7,935 nucleotides of DNA from assembly GCA_946614205.1 (NCBI GenBank), contig CAMOGR010000120.1, positions 1 to 7,935 on the forward strand, read 5' to 3'. The notes below the pieces were generated by a model, which had not been told where the DNA came from, searched no databases, and saw only the letters and a list, made by a program, of their open reading frames with translations. The stretch is from an uncultured Bacteroidales bacterium (GTDB taxonomy: Bacteria; Bacteroidota; Bacteroidia; Bacteroidales; UBA932). The translations under genes were made by a program, and so were the position numbers. Of this stretch, positions 1 through 5,581 are shown one piece after another (the stretch's first letter is position 1; every line of letters starts with the position of its first letter).

Positions 1-596
1 TGCTGCACGAGAGGGATGAGTGAAACATGCTGCATGCCGCTCCAGACATCCTCGGCAAGCCACTGGTCGATTGCCGGATTGTTGTAGCCGAGCACGAGAA
101 TCTTGCGGCCTCCCTTGCGCACCACCGTATACTCGGGGAAGTAACTCTTACCGTCGGGCTTGATGGCGTTGCCGGCAAGCCACGGTATGCCTGCAGCCCG
201 CATCTGGGGCACAAGACGGTCGTAAACCGCATGTCCGGTCTCTATGTCGTGATTGCCGAGCACGCAGGCGTCATAACCCATATATTTCACCAGTCGGGGG
301 AAGATATGAGGTTCTCCGGTAGCCACATAGTTGAAGTAGTACGACGCGTTGTCGCCCTGCAGGAAGTCGCCGCAGTCAAACAGGAGGACGTTGTCGCGCC
401 CCTCCTGCGCGCGAAGGCTGTCAATATAGTGTTTAACGCTCATCAGGCTGCGTCGTGCCGGTTCTCCTTCGATGTACGGACGGTTGAAATAACGGCCGTG
501 TACGTCGCCGGTCGTGACGATGTGCAAGCGGCCGGAGTTTGCGCATGCAGCGGCGGCGAACGTCGCAAGCAACAGAGTGGCAATTAGTTTCTTCAT
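1..596 (-). CDS. 5'-nucleotidase-type metallophosphatase, N-terminal part (truncated by window edge)
   Basis: Secreted calcineurin-like metallophosphatase of the bifunctional 5'-nucleotidase/UshA-like group; family members hydrolyse nucleotides or sugar nucleotides outside the cytoplasm. Translating the minus strand from the ATG at 596 gives 198 residues before the window ends, so the rest of the phosphatase domain and any C-terminal nucleotidase domain are not visible. Residues 1-17 form a signal peptide (KK, then a hydrophobic stretch ending FAAAAC). Cys18 could make it a lipoprotein, but Ala at -3 is a weak lipobox and ordinary cleavage is also possible. Metal-binding motifs are in the expected order: GDVHGR (30-35, Asp31 and His33), GDFLQG (76-81, Asp77) and GNHDIE (114-119, Asn115 and His116). 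The start overlaps the stop of the upstream beta-barrel gene (TAATG), so translational coupling is likely. Family assignment is firm; the substrate is not known. Confidence 0.9.
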   Translation of the reverse strand, partial: MKKLIATLLLATFAAAACANSGRLHIVTTGDVHGRYFNRPYIEGEPARRSLMSVKHYIDSLRAQEGRDNVLLFDCGDFLQGDNASYYFNYVATGEPHIFPRLVKYMGYDACVLGNHDIETGHAVYDRLVPQMRAAGIPWLAGNAIKPDGKSYFPEYTVVRKGGRKILVLGYNNPAIDQWLAEDVWSGMQHVSLIPLVQ

Positions 597-598
597 TA
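594..598 (-). other. TAATG stop/start overlap joining two envelope genes
   Basis: Read on the minus strand, the stop TAA of the beta-barrel gene shares its last base with the ATG of the metallophosphatase gene. No separate ribosome-binding site is evident, so reinitiation by the terminating ribosome is the simplest model. This junction also supports the chosen start of the downstream gene. Confidence 0.75.
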
Positions 599-1768
599 CA
601 GCATGAAAGCTTTGTTACGTGATTTCTTGGGGGCCTTGGGATGGGGGCGCAGCGCCTGAAGGTCGACCTTGACGCAGATGCGCTGGTCCGAACCGCGGAA
701 GACGCCGACTCCAAGGGATGCGACCGGTTGCCCGACGTGGAGCGTTACGGCCACTTCGGCGCTCAGCCATTTGGCAATCTTGGGCTGATACGACAGCGTA
801 AGCCAGTCGGCCCAGCTCGGGGAGGAATGGAGAGTACGGAAGCCAGGCTCGCAGGGATAAAGTTCCCTGCCGTAAGAGAGGGGCATGAGGTCGTCTCCCC
901 AGTAGAACGCATTGGAAAGGCGGACGCCCCACTTCCCCACTTCCTGCCTCCCGAGGAAGCCCATCGGAAAGAGGGAGCCGGTCCCCGCCGCCCTGTCGGC
1001 CTGATGGGTGAAGATGCCGCCCAGGTCAAAGCGCAGCTCGTCCATCCATGAGAATGGAGCCCATTCCAGACGCGGGTAGAGAAGCCTGTAGTCGACCACA
1101 TTGTCCACAATGAGTGATTTGGAATAATGTGTCAGGGACATCGTCCATAAAAAGGAAAAATCCCCCGCAAAGCGCCACTGCCCGTCGCTCAGAACCTGAA
1201 AGTGCTCGCGGCGGCCGGGAGCTGCGGCGTCGCCAAGCATCCCAGGCCAGTCAAGAGATAGCTCCGCACGAATCTTGCCCTCCCTCGAATACTTAACGAG
1301 AAAGCCCTCGAGATTCGGGTCGAGCCAGGCGTATTCGCGGTCGTAAACGGGGCCGAGATATCCCTTGCCGGAACTGCACCGGCGCGGGAAAGAACCGGCG
1401 AACAGTTCCAGACGGCCGCCGCCTGAAAAAACCGACTCGAGGTTATAATAGAGGAGAACTTCGCGAAACACGCCGAGGGTCTGCTGTTGCTCCCCCATCA
1501 GCTTGACGAGGTCGATTCCTATGCGGAGGCGGTGGAAAAGGGAGGCGTTCTGGGCCAGCAGGAGGCCCGCCTCGGGCGTAAGGCGCACTCCATGCACCGT
1601 GTGCGAATGCTGATATGGATAGAAGGACTCATCCCCTACAAAATAACGGGAAAGCCCGTATTCGTAATTGGAAAGCATGTAATCGAAGTTCACGTTGTAG
1701 TCGAACTTCTGGGCGCCCGCAAGCAGACTAGCGAGGAGGAAAAGTGCTACGGAGGCGATTTTTTTCAT
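596..1768 (-). CDS. Conserved Bacteroidales outer-membrane beta-barrel protein, function unknown
   Basis: A 390-residue exported protein. Residues 1-19 are a classical signal peptide (MKK, hydrophobic core, AGA before Gln20). The mature part is rich in alternating hydrophobic/polar segments with many Tyr, Trp and Phe (for example KFDYNVNFDY near residue 21 and YRLLYPRLEW mid-protein), as expected of a transmembrane beta-barrel. I see no TonB box, plug domain or enzyme motif. It resembles uncharacterised Bacteroidales barrel proteins I remember that begin KFDYNV and contain a RLTP motif and a NLEG motif; this is recall, not a search. After the last likely strand (ICVKVDLQAL) it has an unusual basic tail (RPHPKAPKKSRNKAFML) and does not end on the aromatic residue common in barrel proteins. 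It is the first gene of an operon with the metallophosphatase and has its own promoter-like box just upstream. The role may be in envelope transport or structure, but this is only inferred. Confidence 0.75.
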   Translation of the reverse strand: MKKIASVALFLLASLLAGAQKFDYNVNFDYMLSNYEYGLSRYFVGDESFYPYQHSHTVHGVRLTPEAGLLLAQNASLFHRLRIGIDLVKLMGEQQQTLGVFREVLLYYNLESVFSGGGRLELFAGSFPRRCSSGKGYLGPVYDREYAWLDPNLEGFLVKYSREGKIRAELSLDWPGMLGDAAAPGRREHFQVLSDGQWRFAGDFSFLWTMSLTHYSKSLIVDNVVDYRLLYPRLEWAPFSWMDELRFDLGGIFTHQADRAAGTGSLFPMGFLGRQEVGKWGVRLSNAFYWGDDLMPLSYGRELYPCEPGFRTLHSSPSWADWLTLSYQPKIAKWLSAEVAVTLHVGQPVASLGVGVFRGSDQRICVKVDLQALRPHPKAPKKSRNKAFML

Positions 1769-1775
1769 ATCTTCG

Positions 1776-1783
1776 CAAAAATA
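1776..1783 (-). promoter_or_regulatory. Candidate Bacteroidales -7 promoter box for the beta-barrel/metallophosphatase operon
   Basis: On the minus strand the sequence is TATTTTTG, a full match to the Bacteroides -7 consensus TAnnTTTG. A -33-like TTTC (one mismatch to TTTG) lies at 1803-1806 with a 19-base spacer, the expected spacing. Only seven bases separate the box from the ATG at 1768, so the predicted transcript would have almost no leader. The -33-like element overlaps the start codon of the divergent GSCFA gene. Confidence 0.5.
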
Positions 1784-1800
1784 ACAATTTCGGCCGATTT

Positions 1801-2643
1801 ATGAAATTCTTTTCGAAGGTTGCTTTCGACCCGCTGCGGGACGGTTTTTCGCTCGAAGACCGTATTGTCCTGCTGGGCAGCTGTTTTGCCGACACCATCG
1901 GCACCCGGATGGCGGCCGCTGGATTCAACGCCCTTGTCAACCCTTTCGGAACCCTCTACAATCCCGCGTCACTGCTGCGGGCCGTTCAGAGGCTTGATTC
2001 CCAGGAGCTTTTCGGACCTTCCGACTGCATTCCGATGGGAGCAGGCGCCGGCCGGATATGCTCCTTCGAGCACCACAGCTCGTTCGCCAGGGTATCGGAG
2101 GAGGAGTTCCTTGCCAACGCCAACGAGAAGCTGTTGCATGCCAGGGAGTTCTGGCATTCATGCAACAGGATTGTCCTGACCCTGGGAACGTCATTCGCAT
2201 GGTATCACGACGGGCGTGTCGTATCCAATTGCCTCAAGCGTCCCGCAGCGGAATTCACCCGCAGGATGCTGTGCGCCGACGAAAGTGCGGAGTGCCTCAG
2301 AGCGATAGCCCTCGCCCATCCGGAGAAGAAGATGCTTCTTACCGTCTCACCCATACGCCACTTAGGCGACGGCGCGCACGCCAACTCCCTCAGCAAGGCG
2401 TCCCTGCTGCTTGCCGCCGAGAGCGTAAAGGAGGCGGAGTACTTCCCTGCCTATGAAATCCTCATGGATGAACTCCGGGACTACCGGTTTTATGCGGACG
2501 ACCTGGTGCATCCTTCGAACGCCGCCTCGCAGTACATCTGGGAGCGTTTCCTGGAATCATGCGTACGGCAGTCCGACCTTGAGGCCATCAGAGTCAACGA
2601 AAAAGCGGCGCGCCTTTCAGCGCACCGCCCTAATCTCGTATAA
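1801..2643 (+). CDS. GSCFA-domain protein (SGNH-hydrolase-like)
   Basis: A 280-residue protein of the GSCFA family, common in Bacteroidota and without an established substrate. The name-giving motif GSCFA is at residues 26-30, followed by NPFGTLYNP (47-55), TLGTSFAW (127-134), TVSPIRHLGDG (181-191) and YADDLVHPS (231-239). Ser27 together with Asp234-x-x-His237 looks like the nucleophile and DxxH of SGNH hydrolases, so an esterase or acyl-transfer role is plausible (inference). No signal peptide or membrane segment is seen, which suggests a cytoplasmic protein. I chose the ATG at 1801. An in-frame ATG at 1744 would add 19 residues (MLRRRFFSYLRKNNNFGRF) that overlap the divergent gene and do not look like part of the domain. 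The gene is transcribed away from the beta-barrel operon and converges on yebC. Confidence 0.93.
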   Translation: MKFFSKVAFDPLRDGFSLEDRIVLLGSCFADTIGTRMAAAGFNALVNPFGTLYNPASLLRAVQRLDSQELFGPSDCIPMGAGAGRICSFEHHSSFARVSEEEFLANANEKLLHAREFWHSCNRIVLTLGTSFAWYHDGRVVSNCLKRPAAEFTRRMLCADESAECLRAIALAHPEKKMLLTVSPIRHLGDGAHANSLSKASLLLAAESVKEAEYFPAYEILMDELRDYRFYADDLVHPSNAASQYIWERFLESCVRQSDLEAIRVNEKAARLSAHRPNLV

Positions 2644-2649
2644 GGAAAA

Positions 2650-3399
2650 CTATTCCTCAGGTTTCATGGTAGTGTAGACGTTGGTCACGTCCTCATCGTC
2701 CTCAAGCAGGCCGGTGAGCTTGTCAAGCGTGGCGCGCTGCTCGGGAGTGACGTCCTTGAGGTCGGTATTGGGAATCTGCTCGAAACCACCGGAAATGAGC
2801 TCGTAGCCATTCTCCTCGATGTACTTCTGGATGGTACCGTAGGCCGTGGGCTCGCCGTAGATGACTATTACCTTGGTCTCGTTGTCGTCCTTGTCGACCT
2901 CGGTCTGCTCGAAGAGTTCCTCCACTCCGTAGTCGATGAGTTCGAGCTCGAGTTCCTCGAGGTCTACGCCCTCCTTCTCCTTGACGCGGAAGGTACACTT
3001 GCGGTCGAACATGAAGGACACGCTGCCGCTGGTGCCGAGTGAGCCGCCGCACTTGTTGAAGTAGCTGCGGACGTTGGCCACGGTGCGGGTGTTGTTGTCC
3101 GTCGCCGCCTCAACGAGGTATGCGATGCCGAAGGGGCCGAAGCCTTCATAAATAATCTCCTTGAAGTCACCCTGCTTGCTTTCGGTAGCCTTCTTGATGG
3201 CGCGTTCGATATTCTCCTTGGGCATCTGCTCGCTGCGGGCCTCGGCCATGAGGGCGCGGAGGCGCGGGTTGCCGGTGACATCGGGACCGCCCTGCTTGAC
3301 GGCTATCGTGATTTCCTTGCCCAGCTTGGTGAATGTGCGGGCCATGTGGCCCCAGCGCTTGAGTTTACGTTCCTTGCGGAATTCGAATGCACGTCCCAT
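2650..3399 (-). CDS. yebC: YebC/PmpR (TACO1) family protein
   Basis: A 249-residue full-length member of the YebC/PmpR/TACO1 family. It has long been annotated as a DNA-binding transcriptional regulator; later work on the family supports a ribosome-linked role in translation, including relief of stalling. The N terminus MGRAFEFRK is the Bacteroidota form and replaces the usual MAGHSKW. Conserved family segments are RTFTKLGKEI (21-30), QGGPD with NPRLRAL (36-50), MPKENIERAIKKA (59-71), YEGFGPFG (84-91), the TDNNTRT segment (100-106) and GGSLGTSGSVSFMF (118-131). The acidic, helical middle and C-terminal domains follow. The start ATG lies one base after the stop of the TPR gene (TAA-T-ATG), so the two are almost surely co-transcribed and probably translationally coupled. 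Family is certain; whether this protein acts on transcription or translation cannot be told from the sequence. Confidence 0.95.
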   Translation of the reverse strand: MGRAFEFRKERKLKRWGHMARTFTKLGKEITIAVKQGGPDVTGNPRLRALMAEARSEQMPKENIERAIKKATESKQGDFKEIIYEGFGPFGIAYLVEAATDNNTRTVANVRSYFNKCGGSLGTSGSVSFMFDRKCTFRVKEKEGVDLEELELELIDYGVEELFEQTEVDKDDNETKVIVIYGEPTAYGTIQKYIEENGYELISGGFEQIPNTDLKDVTPEQRATLDKLTGLLEDDEDVTNVYTTMKPEE

Positions 3400-3400
3400 A

Positions 3401-4075
3401 TTATTCTGCGCGGCTAATGTATTTATCGATTTCGTAACCTTCGATGGAGGAAGGATATTTGTCCTTGATGGTCTTGTAGCACTCGAGAGCCTTGGCCTTG
3501 TTGCCGAGTTCCTCGCAGAGGATGCCTGCCTTGAGGAGATATGCGGCGCTGAAGTTGTCGTCGGAACGGCCGGCAGCCTTGAGGTAAGCAGCTACGGCTT
3601 CCTCATACTTGGAGAGGCCTGCGAGGGCGTCTCCCTGAGCTGCGATGGCACGGGCGGCGAGGATGGGCTCCTTGCCGTTGTACTTGCGCAGGTATTCGAG
3701 AGCCTGCTCGAACTCACCGAGATGAAGGGCGCTCAGACCCGCCTCCATGTAGACTGCGGAACCTGCCTTGGCGCCATACTCGGAAATGATGTCTGCAAGT
3801 CCGAGGACATTGCCGTCTCCCTTGAGGGCAAGCTCCCACTCGCCGCGGCCGAAGCTCTGCTCGGCAGGGAATGCCTGCTGAAGGGCCTCTGCGCACTTGG
3901 GCTGGTAGATGAGTTTGATGTAAGCGAAAACGCAGAGGGCGGCGATCACAAGGACGGCTGCCACTGTCCAGATTGTTTTCTTGTGCTCGTTGTAGAACTG
4001 GTCTGTTTTGGAGACGGTCTCCTCTATATTTTCGCGGCGGAGGGCCTCCTGGTCTTTAACATTTTGCTTTGCCAT
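3401..4075 (-). CDS. Membrane-anchored tetratricopeptide-repeat protein (YfgM-like layout)
   Basis: A 224-residue protein with a short charged N-terminal segment (1-33), one transmembrane helix at about 34-52 (TIWTVAAVLVIAALCVFAYI), and a helical C-terminal part with about three TPR-like units (near 105-135, 138-170 and 175-208; for example GEFEQALEYLRKYNG and GNKAKALECYKTIKDKYP). The layout suggests an inner-membrane anchor with TPRs in the periplasm, as in YfgM-type proteins, likely a protein-protein interaction scaffold. The frame is open upstream to an ATG at 4114, but that adds 13 residues lying over the promoter-like region. I therefore chose the ATG at 4075, where MAKQNVKDQEA begins. 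From memory, a protein of this kind next to recF is a recurring Bacteroidales neighbourhood. Partners and exact role are unknown. Confidence 0.88.
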   Translation of the reverse strand: MAKQNVKDQEALRRENIEETVSKTDQFYNEHKKTIWTVAAVLVIAALCVFAYIKLIYQPKCAEALQQAFPAEQSFGRGEWELALKGDGNVLGLADIISEYGAKAGSAVYMEAGLSALHLGEFEQALEYLRKYNGKEPILAARAIAAQGDALAGLSKYEEAVAAYLKAAGRSDDNFSAAYLLKAGILCEELGNKAKALECYKTIKDKYPSSIEGYEIDKYISRAE

Positions 4076-4081
4076 ATGCTT

Positions 4082-4089
4082 TAATTTTG
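4082..4089 (+). promoter_or_regulatory. Possible second (upstream) -7 box for recF
   Basis: The sequence TAATTTTG is identical to the proximal recF box at 4141-4148 and lies 63 bases before the recF start. A transcript from here would have a leader of roughly 55-60 bases. There is no TTTG at a 19-21 base spacing, and this AT-rich leader region can match by chance, so support is weak. Confidence 0.25.
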
Positions 4090-4111
4090 TTTTTCCTGAT
4101 AAAATAGCTGA

Positions 4112-4119
4112 CAAAGGTA
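4112..4119 (-). promoter_or_regulatory. Candidate -7 promoter box for the TPR-yebC operon
   Basis: On the minus strand the sequence is TACCTTTG, a full match to TAnnTTTG. It sits 36 bases before the ATG at 4075, giving a predicted A-rich leader of about 30 bases (GGAAAAACAAAATTAAAG just before the start region), typical of Bacteroidota translation starts without Shine-Dalgarno pairing. I see no clear TTTG at the expected -33 distance. Confidence 0.5.
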
Positions 4120-4140
4120 GTAATTTCCGTTAAAATATCC

Positions 4141-4148
4141 TAATTTTG
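4141..4148 (+). promoter_or_regulatory. Candidate -7 promoter box for the recF operon, nearly touching the start codon
   Basis: TAATTTTG is a full match to the Bacteroides -7 consensus TAnnTTTG. Only four bases (CAGT) separate it from the recF ATG at 4153, so initiation at the normal distance would fall on or next to the A of the ATG and give a leaderless or near-leaderless mRNA. No good -33 TTTG is visible. Confidence 0.5.
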
Positions 4149-4152
4149 CAGT

Positions 4153-5268
4153 ATGCCTGTTCTACACAAAATAGTCATCCAGGATTTCCGCAATATAGAG
4201 CTGCAGGAGCTGGAGTTCTCCCCCAACATCAACTGCATCTGGGGAGGCAACGGCGAGGGCAAGACCAACCTGCTTGATGCAATCCACTATCTGTCAATGA
4301 CAAAGAGCGGCATTCAGAGCGCAGAGAAGTTCAATTTCAGGCATGGCTGCGGAGCCTTTGCCATCAGCGGAGTGTACGACATGGGAGGCGGCGTGACGAG
4401 CCGCTTCGCCATCAGGAGCGCCGAAGGGGAGGAAAAGAAAATACGCCGAGACGACAAGCCCTACGCCAAAGTTTCCGAACACATAGGAGTCCTGCCGATA
4501 GTGCTGGTCTCCCCTGCAGACACCGACCTGGTAAGCGAATCCGGCGAGGAACGCCGACGCTTCGCCAACGCTTTCATATCCCAGATGGACAGGCGGTACC
4601 TGTCCGACGTCCAGCAGTACAACCGTTTCCTTGCGCAGCGCAACCGCCTCCTCAAGGAGGAACGGCCCGACGCCGGCCTGCTGGAGACCTTCGACGCCCG
4701 CATCGCCCCCCTTGCGTCATCGATTCACGGCGCACGGGCATCTTTCGCCGAGTCTCTGCTTCCGGTGGTCCAGCGGTACTACGAAGCCATATCCGGCGGG
4801 CGCGAGAGCGTTTCCATTTCCTATAAATCAGACCTATCCGGCAAAGGATGGGAAGAACTGGCCGCCAGGCACAGGGAACGCGACCTCGTCCTTCACTACA
4901 CCGGCGCCGGCATACACAGGGACGATTTCATATTCACGCTCGACGGATTCCCCCTGCGCCGCTGCGGCTCCCAAGGCCAGCAGAAGTCGTTCCTCGTGGC
5001 CCTCAAGTTCGCCCAGTACGAGATAATGAAAAACGCCTACGGCTTTCCCCCCATCCTGCTGCTGGACGACCTGTTCGACAAACTCGACATGGACCGCGTG
5101 GGCAACCTCCTGCAGATGGTGGCGGGCAACGATTTCGGGCAGATTTTCCTGTCCGACACCGACAAGACCCGCACTGAGGCCCTAATAGACAAGATAACTT
5201 CCGACCGCTCCTACTTCCGGGCATCGGCCGGCACATTCACAAGGATAGATGGACAGCTACAGGATTAA
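4153..5268 (+). CDS. recF: DNA replication and repair protein RecF
   Basis: A 371-residue SMC/ABC-like ATPase that, with RecO and RecR, loads RecA on single-stranded gaps at damaged forks. Walker A is GGNGEGKT (31-38), followed by NLLDAIHYLSM. The RecF-specific segment VLVSPADTDLVSESGEERRRF spans about 117-137. A coiled-coil-like helical arm follows (about 145-210). The ABC signature is GSQGQQKS (272-279), Walker B is ILLLDD (301-306) with D-loop LFDKLD (307-312), and the switch region is around SDTDKTR (334-340). Length and motif order match intact RecF. It opens a tight operon: the next gene begins 20 bases before the recF stop. It is separated from dnaA and dnaN, beside which recF lies in many other bacteria, at least within this window. 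A TAnnTTTG box ends four bases upstream of the start. Confidence 0.97.
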   Translation: MPVLHKIVIQDFRNIELQELEFSPNINCIWGGNGEGKTNLLDAIHYLSMTKSGIQSAEKFNFRHGCGAFAISGVYDMGGGVTSRFAIRSAEGEEKKIRRDDKPYAKVSEHIGVLPIVLVSPADTDLVSESGEERRRFANAFISQMDRRYLSDVQQYNRFLAQRNRLLKEERPDAGLLETFDARIAPLASSIHGARASFAESLLPVVQRYYEAISGGRESVSISYKSDLSGKGWEELAARHRERDLVLHYTGAGIHRDDFIFTLDGFPLRRCGSQGQQKSFLVALKFAQYEIMKNAYGFPPILLLDDLFDKLDMDRVGNLLQMVAGNDFGQIFLSDTDKTRTEALIDKITSDRSYFRASAGTFTRIDGQLQD

Positions 5269-5581
5269 CCGCAAGAACGCCATCTCGCTCGGCTCGGCAA
5301 TCCAGGAGTTTCTCAAGGACTCCAGACTGTCGTCCGGGCTGAACAACCGTCTGATCTTCTCGGCATGGGACAAGGCGTCCGGGGCGGCCCCTTTTACGCT
5401 CAAGCGCTTCTGCCGGGACGGCAAGCTGTACATCACCCTCAGCTCATCGGTCGTACGCTCATCGCTCTCCGCCCAGAAGGATCTGCTGGTAGAGAAAATG
5501 AACGCCATCCTGTCCCAGGAAGATTGTTTCACCAGGGACGACCCTCACGCCTCTTGGATAAAAGAACTGATACTCAAATGA
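5249..5581 (+). CDS. DUF721 domain protein, probable DciA-type helicase loader
   Basis: A 110-residue single-domain protein of the DUF721 family. The family includes DciA, which takes part in loading or operating the replicative helicase DnaB in bacteria without DnaC/DnaI. The typical pattern is present: an N-terminal helix (SLGSAIQEFLKDSRL, 13-27), Trp40 with Gly45 (WDKASG), a basic stretch, then GKLYITLSSSVVRSSLSAQK (58-77) and a helix with LLVEKMNAIL. Short Bacteroidota versions of this size are normal. The start overlaps the end of recF by 20 bases in another frame, and the stop overlaps the pdxB start in ATGA, so it is embedded in the operon. Adjacency of DUF721 to recF also occurs in other phyla (for example actinobacterial dnaA-dnaN-recF regions), which supports a replication role. 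Helicase loading has not been shown for this protein. Confidence 0.9.
   Translation: MDSYRINRKNAISLGSAIQEFLKDSRLSSGLNNRLIFSAWDKASGAAPFTLKRFCRDGKLYITLSSSVVRSSLSAQKDLLVEKMNAILSQEDCFTRDDPHASWIKELILK
5578..5581 (+). other. ATGA start/stop overlap between the DUF721 gene and pdxB
   Basis: The pdxB ATG and the TGA stop of the DUF721 gene share two bases in ATGA, a common sign of translational coupling. The pdxB frame stays open upstream to an ATG at 5365, but the extra 71 residues are the DUF721 gene read in another frame. Only from 5578 does the protein match PdxB (MIIVIDKAIPF), which fixes the start here. Confidence 0.85.

Noticed and set aside
27..587. Open frame of 186 codons on the plus strand opposite the metallophosphatase gene
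   Set aside because: The minus strand encodes a clear signal peptide and all metallophosphatase motifs; the plus frame mirrors its codons and shows no family features.
1768..1775. TATCTTCG on the plus strand as a -7 box for the GSCFA gene
   Set aside because: It has one mismatch in the core TTTG, no -33 element, and overlaps the start codon of the divergent gene.
1744..1800. Possible 19-residue N-terminal extension of the GSCFA protein
   Set aside because: It overlaps the signal-peptide codons of the divergent beta-barrel gene and does not look like part of the domain.
2643..2657. AGGAA/TTCCT stem as a bidirectional terminator
   Set aside because: The stem is only five AT-rich pairs and no T-run follows on either strand.
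3161..4084. Open frame of 307 codons on the plus strand opposite the TPR and yebC genes
   Set aside because: It runs antisense to two well-recognised genes and is explained by codon choice in the TPR gene; its Leu/Gly/Cys-rich translation has no domain I recognise.
5365..5577. Possible 71-residue N-terminal extension of PdxB
   Set aside because: It lies wholly within the DUF721 gene in another frame and has no resemblance to PdxB; the ATG at 5578 gives the normal N terminus.
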